Positions 16,793 to 24,194 of a DNA stretch of 25,829 nt are shown here, piece by piece. The notes beneath the pieces were generated by a model that saw only the letters and a list, made by a program, of their open reading frames with translations, had not been told where the DNA came from and made no database searches. The first letter of the stretch is position 1, and each line of letters begins with the position of its first letter. Source of the DNA: Fimenecus sp045613065 (GTDB lineage Bacteria; Bacillota; Clostridia; Oscillospirales; Acutalibacteraceae); the NCBI GenBank assembly GCA_045613065.1, contig JAZLAH010000003.1, positions 1 to 25,829 of the forward strand, given 5' to 3'. The translations under genes and the position numbers were made by a program.

Positions 16793-16825
16793 TTCAATAA
16801 AACTTCAATAAACCTCCTGTAAAAT
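16793..16825 (+). promoter_or_regulatory. Direct-repeat operator and promoter of the polyphosphate/CotH operon
   Basis: TTCAAT is repeated at 16793-16798 and 16804-16809 with an 11-bp period, inside a longer match CTTCAATAAAA/CTTCAATAAAC. Ten bases later TAAAAT (16820-16825) can serve as -10. The layout matches the site before the response regulator; consensus of the two is TTCAATMAAAMTTCAATAA. Transcription would start near 16832, inside the loop of the overlapping terminator hairpin. Confidence 0.55.
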
Positions 16826-16859
16826 TGGCAACAATAACCTACAGGGGGTTTTGCTTTTT
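16811..16859 (+). terminator. Intrinsic terminator between kinase and polyphosphate polymerase genes
   Basis: AACCTCCTGTA (16811-16821) pairs with TACAGGGGGTT (16840-16850), 11 bp with one wobble, followed by TTGCTTTTT. It would stop read-through from the two-component genes. RNA started at the promoter at 16820-16825 would lack the 5' arm and so would escape it. Confidence 0.7.
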
Positions 16860-16885
16860 GAAAAAATAAAGAAAGGAGCTATATT

Positions 16886-17554
16886 GTGAAATATCGACAC
16901 GAATATAAGCATCAGATGAATTATTGTGATATGCTTAATCTGCGACAGCGACTGTCAGCCGTTGCAAAACGTGATGTTCACGCTGTTGACGGCAAATATC
17001 AAATAAGAAGTCTGTATTTTGATAACTTATATGATAAGGCATTAACAGAAAAAATCAATGGTGTAAACATACGTGAAAAATTCCGTATCCGGTACTATAA
17101 CAATGACACATCACTTATTCATCTTGAAAAGAAAAGCAAGGTGAATGGTTTATGTCTTAAAGAAAGTGCAGTTCTCACAAAAGAAATGGCACAATCAATT
17201 GTAGATGGTGATTTGGATTGGATGCTGAAAAGCGATGATAAACTCATTCAGGAGCTTTACAGCAAAATGAAAAGTCAGGGACTAAAGCCTAAAACAATTG
17301 TGGATTATGTAAGAGAACCATATGTTTTTTCGGCAGGAAATGTCCGTGTTACTTTTGACTACAACATAAGAACAGGTATGAATTGTACAGATTTTCTTAA
17401 TTCCGACTGTCTTATGGTGCCAACGGGTGACCAAATCATTCTAGAGGTCAAATGGGATGAATATCTTCCCGATATTATTCGTGATGCTATACAGCTTTCA
17501 AACTGTCGCACGGAATCTTTTTCAAAATATGCCGTATGCAGAATATACGGATAA
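16886..17554 (+). CDS. VTC-domain polyphosphate polymerase
   Basis: This 222-residue protein is a stand-alone VTC catalytic domain, without the SPX domain of the yeast enzyme. VTC domains form a tunnel in which ATP gamma-phosphates are added to a growing polyphosphate chain. Basic and acidic tunnel residues are visible: RHEYKHQM at the start, SLYFDN, REKFRIRYYN, LEKKSK, VRVTFDYNIRTG, LEVKWDEYLPD and SKYAVCRIYG at the end. There is no membrane segment; the next gene encodes the likely membrane partner. The start is GTG, fixed by AAAGGAG 7 bases upstream. VTC, DUF4956 and CotH genes form a recurrent trio in Gram-positive genomes. Polyphosphate synthesis is the family function; its link to the kinase is inference. 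Confidence 0.87.
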   Translation: MKYRHEYKHQMNYCDMLNLRQRLSAVAKRDVHAVDGKYQIRSLYFDNLYDKALTEKINGVNIREKFRIRYYNNDTSLIHLEKKSKVNGLCLKESAVLTKEMAQSIVDGDLDWMLKSDDKLIQELYSKMKSQGLKPKTIVDYVREPYVFSAGNVRVTFDYNIRTGMNCTDFLNSDCLMVPTGDQIILEVKWDEYLPDIIRDAIQLSNCRTESFSKYAVCRIYG

Positions 17555-17582
17555 ACTAAATACGTTTTAAGGAGTTCTTATT

Positions 17583-18254
17583 ATGACATTCAACGACATT
17601 TTCAAATCAAGTTTTCTTGAGAATATTGCAAGTGTTAGTATTCTCGATATGGCAATAGCACTTGTATTGGCATTTGGTATAGGTATGTTTATCTTCCTTG
17701 TGTACAAAAAGACATATCAGGGTGTAATGTATTCATCCAGTTTTGGTACAACACTTGTAGCTCTTACAATGATTTCAACAGTTGTAATTCTTGCAGTTAC
17801 ATCAAACGTTGTTCTTTCACTCGGTATGGTCGGTGCTCTTTCTATCGTTCGTTTCCGTACAGCAATTAAAGAACCACTTGATATTGCATTTTTATTCTGG
17901 GCAATTGCAGTAGGTATCGTTCTTGCAGCAGGTATGATTCCGCTTGCAGTTATCGGTAGCGTGATTATCGGTGTAATTCTTCTTGTTTTCGTAAACAAAA
18001 AGACACATAGTAATCCATACATTGTTGTTGTACAGTGTGATGGACATGAAAGTGAAGAAAATGTAAAGAAATTCCTTGGTGAAAATGTTCAAAAATATGT
18101 AATCAAGAGTAAATCAGCACAAAAAGGTCTTGTTGAAATCAATGTTGATGTAAGACTTAAAGATGATAACACTGATTTTATTAATGTTATTGCAAATCTT
18201 AAAGGTGTTAAGAGTGCTGTTCTTGTAAGCTATAACGGCGAATATATGGGTTAA
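17583..18254 (+). CDS. DUF4956 membrane protein
   Basis: This 223-residue protein has four hydrophobic segments (about 20-42, 52-76, 98-117, 118-140). A conserved loop GMVGALSIVRFRTAIKEPLDI lies between segments two and three. A soluble C-terminal domain (about 145-223) has a mixed beta/alpha pattern. This is the DUF4956 layout; function is unknown, but the family regularly accompanies VTC polyphosphate polymerases and CotH kinases. It may anchor the polymerase or carry its product across the membrane, which is a guess from context. The ribosome site AAGGAG is 8 bases before ATG. Its TAA overlaps the AAGGTG ribosome site of the CotH gene, so the two are tightly coupled. Confidence 0.85.
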   Translation: MTFNDIFKSSFLENIASVSILDMAIALVLAFGIGMFIFLVYKKTYQGVMYSSSFGTTLVALTMISTVVILAVTSNVVLSLGMVGALSIVRFRTAIKEPLDIAFLFWAIAVGIVLAAGMIPLAVIGSVIIGVILLVFVNKKTHSNPYIVVVQCDGHESEENVKKFLGENVQKYVIKSKSAQKGLVEINVDVRLKDDNTDFINVIANLKGVKSAVLVSYNGEYMG

Positions 18255-18263
18255 GGTGAAAAT

Positions 18264-20612
18264 ATGTCAACACATAAACATATTGATAAAATTTGCTGTG
18301 TTGTCCTTGCTCTTACGCTGATTCTTACTGTGCTTTTTATCAATGGCGAAAAGCTTGGTATTCAGAAAGCATCATCCATAATGAAATATGAAACCACTCT
18401 TTTTGATACATCCAGGGTTCATACAGTTGATATTGTAATGGACAATTGGGAAGCGTTTACAGAAAATTGCAGAAGTGAAGAATATTACGATTGCACAGTT
18501 GTCATTGACAACGAAGCATTTAAAAATGTGGCAATCCGTGGTAAGGGGAATACGTCCCTTAGTTCTGTAACTAATGACCGATATAGCTATAAAATCGAGT
18601 TTGACCATTATGATAGTACAAATACTTATCACGGACTTGATAAACTCTGTCTTAACAATGTTATTCAGGATAACACATATATGAAGGACTATCTCACATA
18701 TCAGATGATGAGAGATATGGGTGCAGCCTCTCCACTTTGTAGTTTTGTGTATATCACAGTTAATGGCGAAGAATGGGGACTTTATCTTGCTGTTGAAGCT
18801 GTTGAAGAATCATTCTTACAGCGTAATTACGGAAAAGATTATGGTGAACTCTATAAGCCTGATACTCTGAATATGGGTGGCGGTCGTGGTAATGGTGGCG
18901 ACTTTAATTTGGATGACTTTTTGAATAATTCAGAGTCAGAAAATAGTGGTAATGGCAACAACAGTAACAATCAAGGAAATAGTAACAATGGTTCATTTGA
19001 TTTTTCACAGATTCCTGAAGGCATGACGCCACCGAATGGCGGTTCATTTGATTTTTCACAGATGCCTGAAGGTATGACACCACCAAATGGCGGCTCATTT
19101 GACTTCTCACAGTTGCCAGAAGGTATGACACCTCCAACTGATGGAGGCGAAGGCTCATTTGATTTATCTCAAATGAAGGATAATATGCCGGGTGGTTTTG
19201 GTGGATTCGGAATGGGTTCATCGGATGTGAAACTTCAATATATTGACGATAATATCAGCAGTTATTCCAGCATTTTCGATAGTGCAAAAACTGATATTAC
19301 AAAGGCAGATAAGACTCGTCTTATTGAGTCACTCAAAAAGCTGAGTAATGGTGAAGACCTTGAAAACACAGTTAATATAGATGCAGTAATAAAATACTTT
19401 GTTGTGCATAATTTTGTGGTGAACTCTGACAGTTATACAGGCTCAATGATTCATAACTACTATCTTTACGAAAAAGACGGTCAGTTACAGATGCTCCCTT
19501 GGGACTATAATCTTGCCTTCGGTAGCTTTATGTCATCAGGTGACGCAACGAGCTCAGTCAATGACCCTATTGATTCACCATTATCAGTAAATGGCTTAGG
19601 AGACAGACCTATGATTGACTGGATTTTCAGCGACGAAGAATACACAGAATTGTATCATCAGCATTTCAGTGAGTTTATTGAAAAATATTTTGATAACGGA
19701 TACTTTGAAGAAATGATTGATAGTACAATTGAGATGATTTCACCTTATGTGGAAAGAGACCCTACAAAGTTCTGCTCTTATGATGAGTTTTTGAAGGGCA
19801 CAGAAACACTTAAGCAGTTCTGTCTTCTTCGAAGTGAAAGTGTCAGCGGTCAGCTTAATGGTACTATAGGCTCAACATCAGCGACTCAGGAAGAAAGTAC
19901 ACTTATCGACGTAAGTCATATCAAGACAAGTGATATGGGCTCAATGGGTGGTGGAATGGGACGCCCAGGTAGTAGTTCACAGGATAAGACAGATAAAGAA
20001 ACAGACAAAACAACAGATAAGGATAAAGACGCACTAAAGAAAGAAGAATTGACTACTGAGGCGGTTACGGAACCAACCACCAACAATAATTCACAGCCTG
20101 AAGCTCCGGAACAAGGTAATGGTAATATGCCACAGTTCCCAGAGGGTATGACTCCTCCAAATGGTGGTTCATTTGATTTTTCGCAAATGCCTGAGGGTAT
20201 GACACCTCCAAATGGTGGCTCATTTGATTTTTCACAAATGCCTGAGGGTATGACTCCTCCAAATGGTGGCTCATTTGATTTCTCGCAGATGCCTGAGGGA
20301 ATGACTCCTCCAAACGGTGGCAATATGCCACAGATGCCAAATATGAATTCGCAAAGTAGTACATTCGTTGCACTAAGCACCAACACAACAGAAAAAGAAA
20401 CAAGTGAATTCAACAGAGAAAACAGATTTCCACAAGGTAATTTTAATGGACAGATGCAAAGACCTGATAACAGCTCTCGTCCAAGCACGGGCCAATCACA
20501 ATTTCAACCACAGAGCTCGTTGTCTGCTTCTTCTTTGATTATGATGTTTGCGAGTATATTAGTTCTCGCATTGGGTCTTGTATTTGCATTCACATTCAAA
20601 AGAAGAAAATAA
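18264..20612 (+). CDS. CotH-type secreted kinase with PEGMTPPNG repeats
   Basis: This 782-residue protein has an N-terminal membrane/signal segment (about 10-27) and a C-terminal membrane helix ending in FKRRK (about 757-782), so it is exported and anchored at both ends or by the tail. The CotH atypical kinase domain shows RGKGNTS (92-98), the YKIEFD strand with the candidate ATP-binding Lys, and QMLPWDYNLAFG with Asp414 as the metal-binding residue. Two arrays of a 17-residue repeat, GSFDFSQMPEGMTPPNG, are present: one inserted within the kinase domain (about 243-310) and one near the C-terminus (about 620-685). Between them is a Thr/Lys/Glu/Gln-rich linker. CotH kinases phosphorylate Ser-rich extracellular partners; these Ser/Thr-containing repeats may be own or partner targets, which is inference. 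The gene is the last of the operon, 26 bp before repeat copy 5. Confidence 0.88.
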   Translation: MSTHKHIDKICCVVLALTLILTVLFINGEKLGIQKASSIMKYETTLFDTSRVHTVDIVMDNWEAFTENCRSEEYYDCTVVIDNEAFKNVAIRGKGNTSLSSVTNDRYSYKIEFDHYDSTNTYHGLDKLCLNNVIQDNTYMKDYLTYQMMRDMGAASPLCSFVYITVNGEEWGLYLAVEAVEESFLQRNYGKDYGELYKPDTLNMGGGRGNGGDFNLDDFLNNSESENSGNGNNSNNQGNSNNGSFDFSQIPEGMTPPNGGSFDFSQMPEGMTPPNGGSFDFSQLPEGMTPPTDGGEGSFDLSQMKDNMPGGFGGFGMGSSDVKLQYIDDNISSYSSIFDSAKTDITKADKTRLIESLKKLSNGEDLENTVNIDAVIKYFVVHNFVVNSDSYTGSMIHNYYLYEKDGQLQMLPWDYNLAFGSFMSSGDATSSVNDPIDSPLSVNGLGDRPMIDWIFSDEEYTELYHQHFSEFIEKYFDNGYFEEMIDSTIEMISPYVERDPTKFCSYDEFLKGTETLKQFCLLRSESVSGQLNGTIGSTSATQEESTLIDVSHIKTSDMGSMGGGMGRPGSSSQDKTDKETDKTTDKDKDALKKEELTTEAVTEPTTNNNSQPEAPEQGNGNMPQFPEGMTPPNGGSFDFSQMPEGMTPPNGGSFDFSQMPEGMTPPNGGSFDFSQMPEGMTPPNGGNMPQMPNMNSQSSTFVALSTNTTEKETSEFNRENRFPQGNFNGQMQRPDNSSRPSTGQSQFQPQSSLSASSLIMMFASILVLALGLVFAFTFKRRK
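18990..19193 (+). repeat. Tandem 51-bp coding repeat, first array in the CotH gene
   Basis: Three full 51-bp units (18990-19040, 19041-19091, 19092-19142) encode G-S-F-D-F-S-Q-x-P-E-G-M-T-P-P-N/T-G/D. A divergent fourth unit follows from 19152 (GSFDLSQMKDNMPGG). It sits inside the kinase domain between GELYKPDTLNM and VKLQYIDD, so it forms an extended loop in the folded domain. Confidence 0.9.
20121..20318 (+). repeat. Tandem 51-bp coding repeat, second array in the CotH gene
   Basis: A 45-bp partial unit (20121-20165, GNMPQFPEGMTPPNG) is followed by three full 51-bp units (20166-20216, 20217-20267, 20268-20318). The units are nearly identical at DNA level, so this array has expanded or been homogenised more recently than the first. 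It lies between the charged linker and the C-terminal membrane helix. Confidence 0.9.
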
Positions 20613-20638
20613 TTCCTACCAGTAATTTAAAAATAAAC

Positions 20639-20822
20639 AAAAAGCGTTGCAAGAGGGGAGTGAAATTCCCAAATGCAACGCTTTGTTCTTGTAAATGGCT
20701 TAAATGCTATATAAAACAACGATACCACTATCAACACAAATTGTATCAATAGTGGTATCTGATTTGGCATAAACTACGCTATTTGATACAATTCGTTGTT
20801 TTGGGAGTAGCGTTGCATTTTT
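20639..20822 (+). repeat. Intergenic structured repeat, copy 5
   Basis: This full-length copy lies between the convergent CotH and GH29 genes. Hairpin A has the GGAGTGAAATT loop of copy 3. Hairpin B, its CAACAC loop and the 3' domain (TTTTGGGAGTAGCGTTGCA) match copy 1. Terminal AGCGTTGCA is followed by five T. On the minus strand hairpin A is followed by TTTTTGTTT, so this copy can terminate both genes. Confidence 0.9.
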
Positions 20823-20872
20823 GCTTTTAATTTATGGTCAATGAAAAGTTCCGGTTCTCATCTCTGTTTAGG

Positions 20873-20890
20873 AAAAACTCAAAAATTGAG
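20873..20890 (-). terminator. Short hairpin with T run after the GH29 gene
   Basis: Read leftward, CTCAA-TTT-TTGAG is followed by five T (complement of 20873-20877). The stem is only 5 bp and would be weak alone. It comes 14 bp after the GH29 stop, and the stronger hairpins of repeat copy 5 lie beyond it. Confidence 0.3.
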
Positions 20891-20903
20891 AGCTACACAC
20901 AAC

Positions 20904-22379
20904 TTAACCAATCTCCATTTTAAAGCAAATAGGCAAATCGTTGTGGAAATGACCTTTAAGATTTATTTCAAGATATTTTTCATTTCTCTCAAACTCAATT
21001 TTTTCATTACTACCTAAAAGTTCAATGCTTTCAATGAGATAATCATGTGGATTATGTTTACGTAGAGCCTTGATTTTTATTTTCTTTGATGGACGCATCT
21101 GGAAAACATAAAGATATCCGTCTTTATATGTAAATCTGAAATCCTTGTTGGTAAATTTCTTTTCATCACCATCTTTAAAGAATCCGTCTTCTGCGTTGAC
21201 TTTACCCTCACCAAATTGTTTCCAGAATGTTGTACCATAAATGCCTTCACTATTGATTTTGAGCCATTCACCCATTGTAAGCAGAACCTCGGTTTCTTCG
21301 TCGGTTATAGTACCGTCAGCCTTTGGGCCGATGTTAATAAGCAGATTACCATTTTTGCTCACAATATCCACCAGGTCACAAATCACCTGTCTTGCACTTT
21401 TGTATTCGTTGTCAAAGCGATAGCCCCAGGAATGTTTGCCTATTGCTGTGTCTGTCTGCCAATAAATTGGTGAAATGCCTGAAAGAGCACCACGCTCAAC
21501 ATCAAAGGTTGCAACATTCGGCGGAAATGCCTCATGCTTATAGTTAATAGTTACTTCCTTTCCCCATTCTTCTGCACGGTTGTAGTAGTATGCGGCAAGC
21601 TTTTTAAGATAAGGCTTAAAGGAGTGGTTGTGAATCCACCAATCAAAATAGAGTACTGACGGCTGATACTTGTCTATGATTTCACAGGTGCGGACAAGCC
21701 AGTCTTCAAGCCAGTCTTTACTTGCACCTTTTGAATATGTGTCTGCTGTTGTTTTATGTATGATGGCAGGGTCAAATTCCTCGCAGTAAACAGCAGGGCC
21801 GTAAAAGTCAGCATATTTTTCATCGTTTATATCGCTGTCGCAAAGTCTGCCGGGATTCATAAAGAAGTAATGCTCTGCACGGTGAGTTGATGTACAAAGT
21901 TCTAAACCTTGCTTTTCACATTCTGCTTTTAATTCACCTACAATATCACGACAAGGACCCATTTCTTTTGCATTCCAACGATTGAACTCTGTGTCATACA
22001 TAGCAAACCCGTCGTGATGCTCTGCAACAGGCATTACATATTTCATACCTGCTTTTTTGAAAAGTGAAACCCATTTTTCTGCATCAAACTTTTCAGCTTT
22101 GAACATTGGAATAAAATCTTTATAACCAAAATCTTTCTGTTCACCATAAGTCTTTCTGTGATGTTCAAATTCTCGTACAGTCTTATCGTACATACCTCTT
22201 GAATACCACTCATTACCAAAGGCAGGCACAGAGTAAACACCCCAATGAATAAACACCCCTAACTTGTCATGCATATACCATTCAGGCACTTTATGATGTG
22301 AGAGCGAATTCCAATCAGCCTTGTATTTTCCTTTTTCATTAACTTCGTCAATAAGTTTTAAATACTCTTTAGTTGTCAT
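20904..22379 (-). CDS. GH29 alpha-L-fucosidase, cytoplasmic
   Basis: This 491-residue protein is a clear GH29 retaining alpha-L-fucosidase. Landmarks are LGVFIHWGVYSVPAFGNEWYS (substrate-binding His/Trp), VAEHHDGFAMYDTEFNRWNA, the nucleophile Asp246 in VLYFDWWIH, and NGNLLINIGPKADGTI after the barrel. A C-terminal beta-sandwich covers about 370-491. No signal peptide is seen, so it works inside the cell. Its start ATG overlaps the TGA of the upstream GH43 gene as ATGA, with GGGGTG 7 bases upstream, so translation is coupled. Transcription ends at repeat copy 5. It releases terminal L-fucose; together with GH95 and possibly GH141 it makes three potential fucosidase families within 20 kb. Confidence 0.95.
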   Translation of the reverse strand: MTTKEYLKLIDEVNEKGKYKADWNSLSHHKVPEWYMHDKLGVFIHWGVYSVPAFGNEWYSRGMYDKTVREFEHHRKTYGEQKDFGYKDFIPMFKAEKFDAEKWVSLFKKAGMKYVMPVAEHHDGFAMYDTEFNRWNAKEMGPCRDIVGELKAECEKQGLELCTSTHRAEHYFFMNPGRLCDSDINDEKYADFYGPAVYCEEFDPAIIHKTTADTYSKGASKDWLEDWLVRTCEIIDKYQPSVLYFDWWIHNHSFKPYLKKLAAYYYNRAEEWGKEVTINYKHEAFPPNVATFDVERGALSGISPIYWQTDTAIGKHSWGYRFDNEYKSARQVICDLVDIVSKNGNLLINIGPKADGTITDEETEVLLTMGEWLKINSEGIYGTTFWKQFGEGKVNAEDGFFKDGDEKKFTNKDFRFTYKDGYLYVFQMRPSKKIKIKALRKHNPHDYLIESIELLGSNEKIEFERNEKYLEINLKGHFHNDLPICFKMEIG

Positions 22380-24079
22380 TTTTTAACACCCCAGATACAT
22401 TCGTTATTATTTCCCATAGCAGAGAAAACAATTTTTTCTGTTCTCTCGTTGCTTTCGTCAGCCTGTTCGCAAAAAACACCTTTATAAGTAACACCATCAA
22501 TGACAAATGTTATGTATGCAGTACCGTCTTTCACAGTCCAAGTGCCATTCACATCCTTACTTGAAACCATTGTGTTTTCCTTTATGCTTTCATATACTTT
22601 AAGTCCTGAAATTGTACCGTCAAAATTGAGGAATATACTCTGAGTAGGTGCAATAATGTTGTTTACATCTGCCCAATCTGTACAACCATTACTGATTGTG
22701 CCATGATTTATAAATTCATATTCACCTACAAGGTTAGCCGTATTAAAGCCGTTATAATCAATAGTTTCACCTGTGTATTCAAAAGGAAGTACAACTGTCC
22801 AGCCATTTTCTGTTCTTGCCATTTGGTGGACTCTTACCTGATGGCCTTCGTGACCATAGTTGAAACGGGTATGATAAACCTGGAACATTTTTTCGTCATC
22901 AGTTACAATGCTTGAAGAATGTCCACTTGCAAGATATGCAGTATTAAGACAGTCAAATTTATAATTTCCGAAAAGCTTTGCACCGGTGTTTTTATCGTCA
23001 AGAGCATTATTGCCTGCCGCATCAAGATAAGGACCGTCAACATTCTTGCTTCTGTATTCTCTTATGTTATAGCCGCCAAGTGCATTAAGTCCACAGTAGG
23101 TAAGATAGAGATAATAATAATCACTTATGGAGTCATATACGATATACGGACCTTCGCCTGAGCCTTCATTCATTTCGTTAGTACGGCTGATTCTTTTACC
23201 GTAATACATATCGTATTCCTCGGTTTTTTTCATATACTCATAGTCAGGCATACCTGTTGTTTCATCCATAGGCATAATGAAAACACCTGCAGAATATGAG
23301 CCGTATACCATCCATAAATCACCGTTTTCATCATAAAATACGGTAGGGTCAATTGCGTTGGGATATTCTGCAAGATTGTAGTTACCGTTTTCCTTAAAGA
23401 AATCGGCTTTTTCAACTTCCCATATAGCAAAAGTACCGTTATTAATAAGGCTTTGGATATTAGTAAATGAATAGTGTGTAGGATATTTTTTTGCAACTCC
23501 TAGATGAGCAAGGTTATTTATTCCAGAATATACAACAGTATTTTTTAATTCATAAGGACCTTCAATGTTGTCACTTGTGCACATCCATATCACTGAATTT
23601 GTTGTACCCCATATCGATGAGCAAGCATAATAGCAGTATTTACCCATTGTTTCGTTATAGATAACATCCGCTGCCCAGATTGCAGTTTCCCACTTATCTT
23701 CGTCGTATTCTTTCCATACCTGAAAAGCATCTGTCCAGGCAAAAGCCTCGCCTAAAGCACTGCGAAGTGTTTCTCCCTCGGGAACTAACATTCTGTTGTT
23801 ATCGTGAACACCACATGCAACATTTTCCCAGGTAATCATATCTTCACTTTTAGCTGCACAAGCATGAGAACCGAAAACATAGAAAGTCCCGTCTTTATCC
23901 TGCACTATTGACGGGTCGTGTACACTTACTCTGCCGTCACCTGCATAGCAAGAGCCACTGCCGGGCATTTCATATTGCTTTGTTTCAACTTTTTTTGCAC
24001 TTTTGATTCCGAAGATAGACAAAATAATACAAATCATTGTCATAACTAATGAAATGATTCTATTTATAATACCAATCAT
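22376..24079 (-). CDS. GH43 arabinanase/arabinofuranosidase-like enzyme, exported
   Basis: This 567-residue protein starts with a hydrophobic export segment (about 3-26) without a lipobox. A five-bladed beta-propeller of GH43 type follows. The three catalytic acids are visible: Asp55 in VSVHDPSIV (general base), Asp244 in NAIDPTVFYDENGDLWMVYGS (pKa modulator) and Glu309 in SGEGPYIVY (general acid). The C-terminal 120 residues form a separate domain like that found at the end of endo-1,5-arabinanases. It most likely cuts arabinan or arabinose side chains outside the cell. The ribosome site AGGAGG is 6 bases before ATG. It is the first gene of a leftward operon with GH29 and faces an AraC-family regulator across a 115-bp spacer. 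Confidence 0.9.
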   Translation of the reverse strand: MIGIINRIISLVMTMICIILSIFGIKSAKKVETKQYEMPGSGSCYAGDGRVSVHDPSIVQDKDGTFYVFGSHACAAKSEDMITWENVACGVHDNNRMLVPEGETLRSALGEAFAWTDAFQVWKEYDEDKWETAIWAADVIYNETMGKYCYYACSSIWGTTNSVIWMCTSDNIEGPYELKNTVVYSGINNLAHLGVAKKYPTHYSFTNIQSLINNGTFAIWEVEKADFFKENGNYNLAEYPNAIDPTVFYDENGDLWMVYGSYSAGVFIMPMDETTGMPDYEYMKKTEEYDMYYGKRISRTNEMNEGSGEGPYIVYDSISDYYYLYLTYCGLNALGGYNIREYRSKNVDGPYLDAAGNNALDDKNTGAKLFGNYKFDCLNTAYLASGHSSSIVTDDEKMFQVYHTRFNYGHEGHQVRVHQMARTENGWTVVLPFEYTGETIDYNGFNTANLVGEYEFINHGTISNGCTDWADVNNIIAPTQSIFLNFDGTISGLKVYESIKENTMVSSKDVNGTWTVKDGTAYITFVIDGVTYKGVFCEQADESNERTEKIVFSAMGNNNECIWGVKK

Positions 24080-24110
24080 TTTAAACCTCCTCGTATTTAA
24101 TTACAAAATA

Positions 24111-24116
24111 ATTATA
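24111..24116 (-). promoter_or_regulatory. -10 element candidate of the GH43-GH29 operon
   Basis: Read leftward, TATAAT occurs 32 bp before the GH43 start codon. The -35 region (around 24134-24139, TGTAAT) is poor, and the inverted repeat at 24137-24167 starts there. This would suit activation or repression by a factor bound to that repeat. Confidence 0.45.
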
Positions 24117-24136
24117 CTATATTAATTTGTATAATT

Positions 24137-24167
24137 ACACGACATCATTGTTTACATTATGTCGTGT
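24137..24167. promoter_or_regulatory. Inverted repeat operator between GH43 and the AraC-type gene
   Basis: ACACGACAT (24137-24145) and ATGTCGTGT (24159-24167) form a perfect 9-bp inverted repeat, centres 22 bp apart (two helical turns). It overlaps the -35 and spacer of the rightward promoter and borders the leftward -35 region. It is a candidate site for the adjacent AraC-type protein or another sugar regulator. Confidence 0.55.
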
Positions 24168-24179
24168 TTGTGTTATGAT
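24151..24179 (+). promoter_or_regulatory. Promoter of the AraC-type gene
   Basis: TTTACA (24151-24156) and TATGAT (24174-24179) are separated by exactly 17 bp. The start of transcription would be very near the ribosome site GGGTGA (24185-24190), giving a leader of about 10 nt. The inverted repeat at 24137-24167 covers it. Confidence 0.5.
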
Positions 24180-24194
24180 TGTGTGGGTGATATT

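Noticed and set aside
18990..20318. Regular repeats that might be taken for a CRISPR array
   Set aside because: Units are contiguous 51-bp in-frame coding repeats with no spacers, and they lie inside the CotH gene.
19916..20488. A 190-codon open frame on the minus strand inside the CotH gene, itself repetitive
   Set aside because: It is the antisense shadow of the 51-bp repeats and low-complexity linker of CotH; it has no ribosome site, and the plus-strand protein is clearly real.
122..20822. The five-copy repeat as a classical MITE or insertion sequence
   Set aside because: The ends AAGCGTTGCA and AGCGTTGCA are direct, not inverted, repeats of each other in full copies, there is no obvious target-site duplication, and no transposase is in the window. 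Mobility by another route stays possible.
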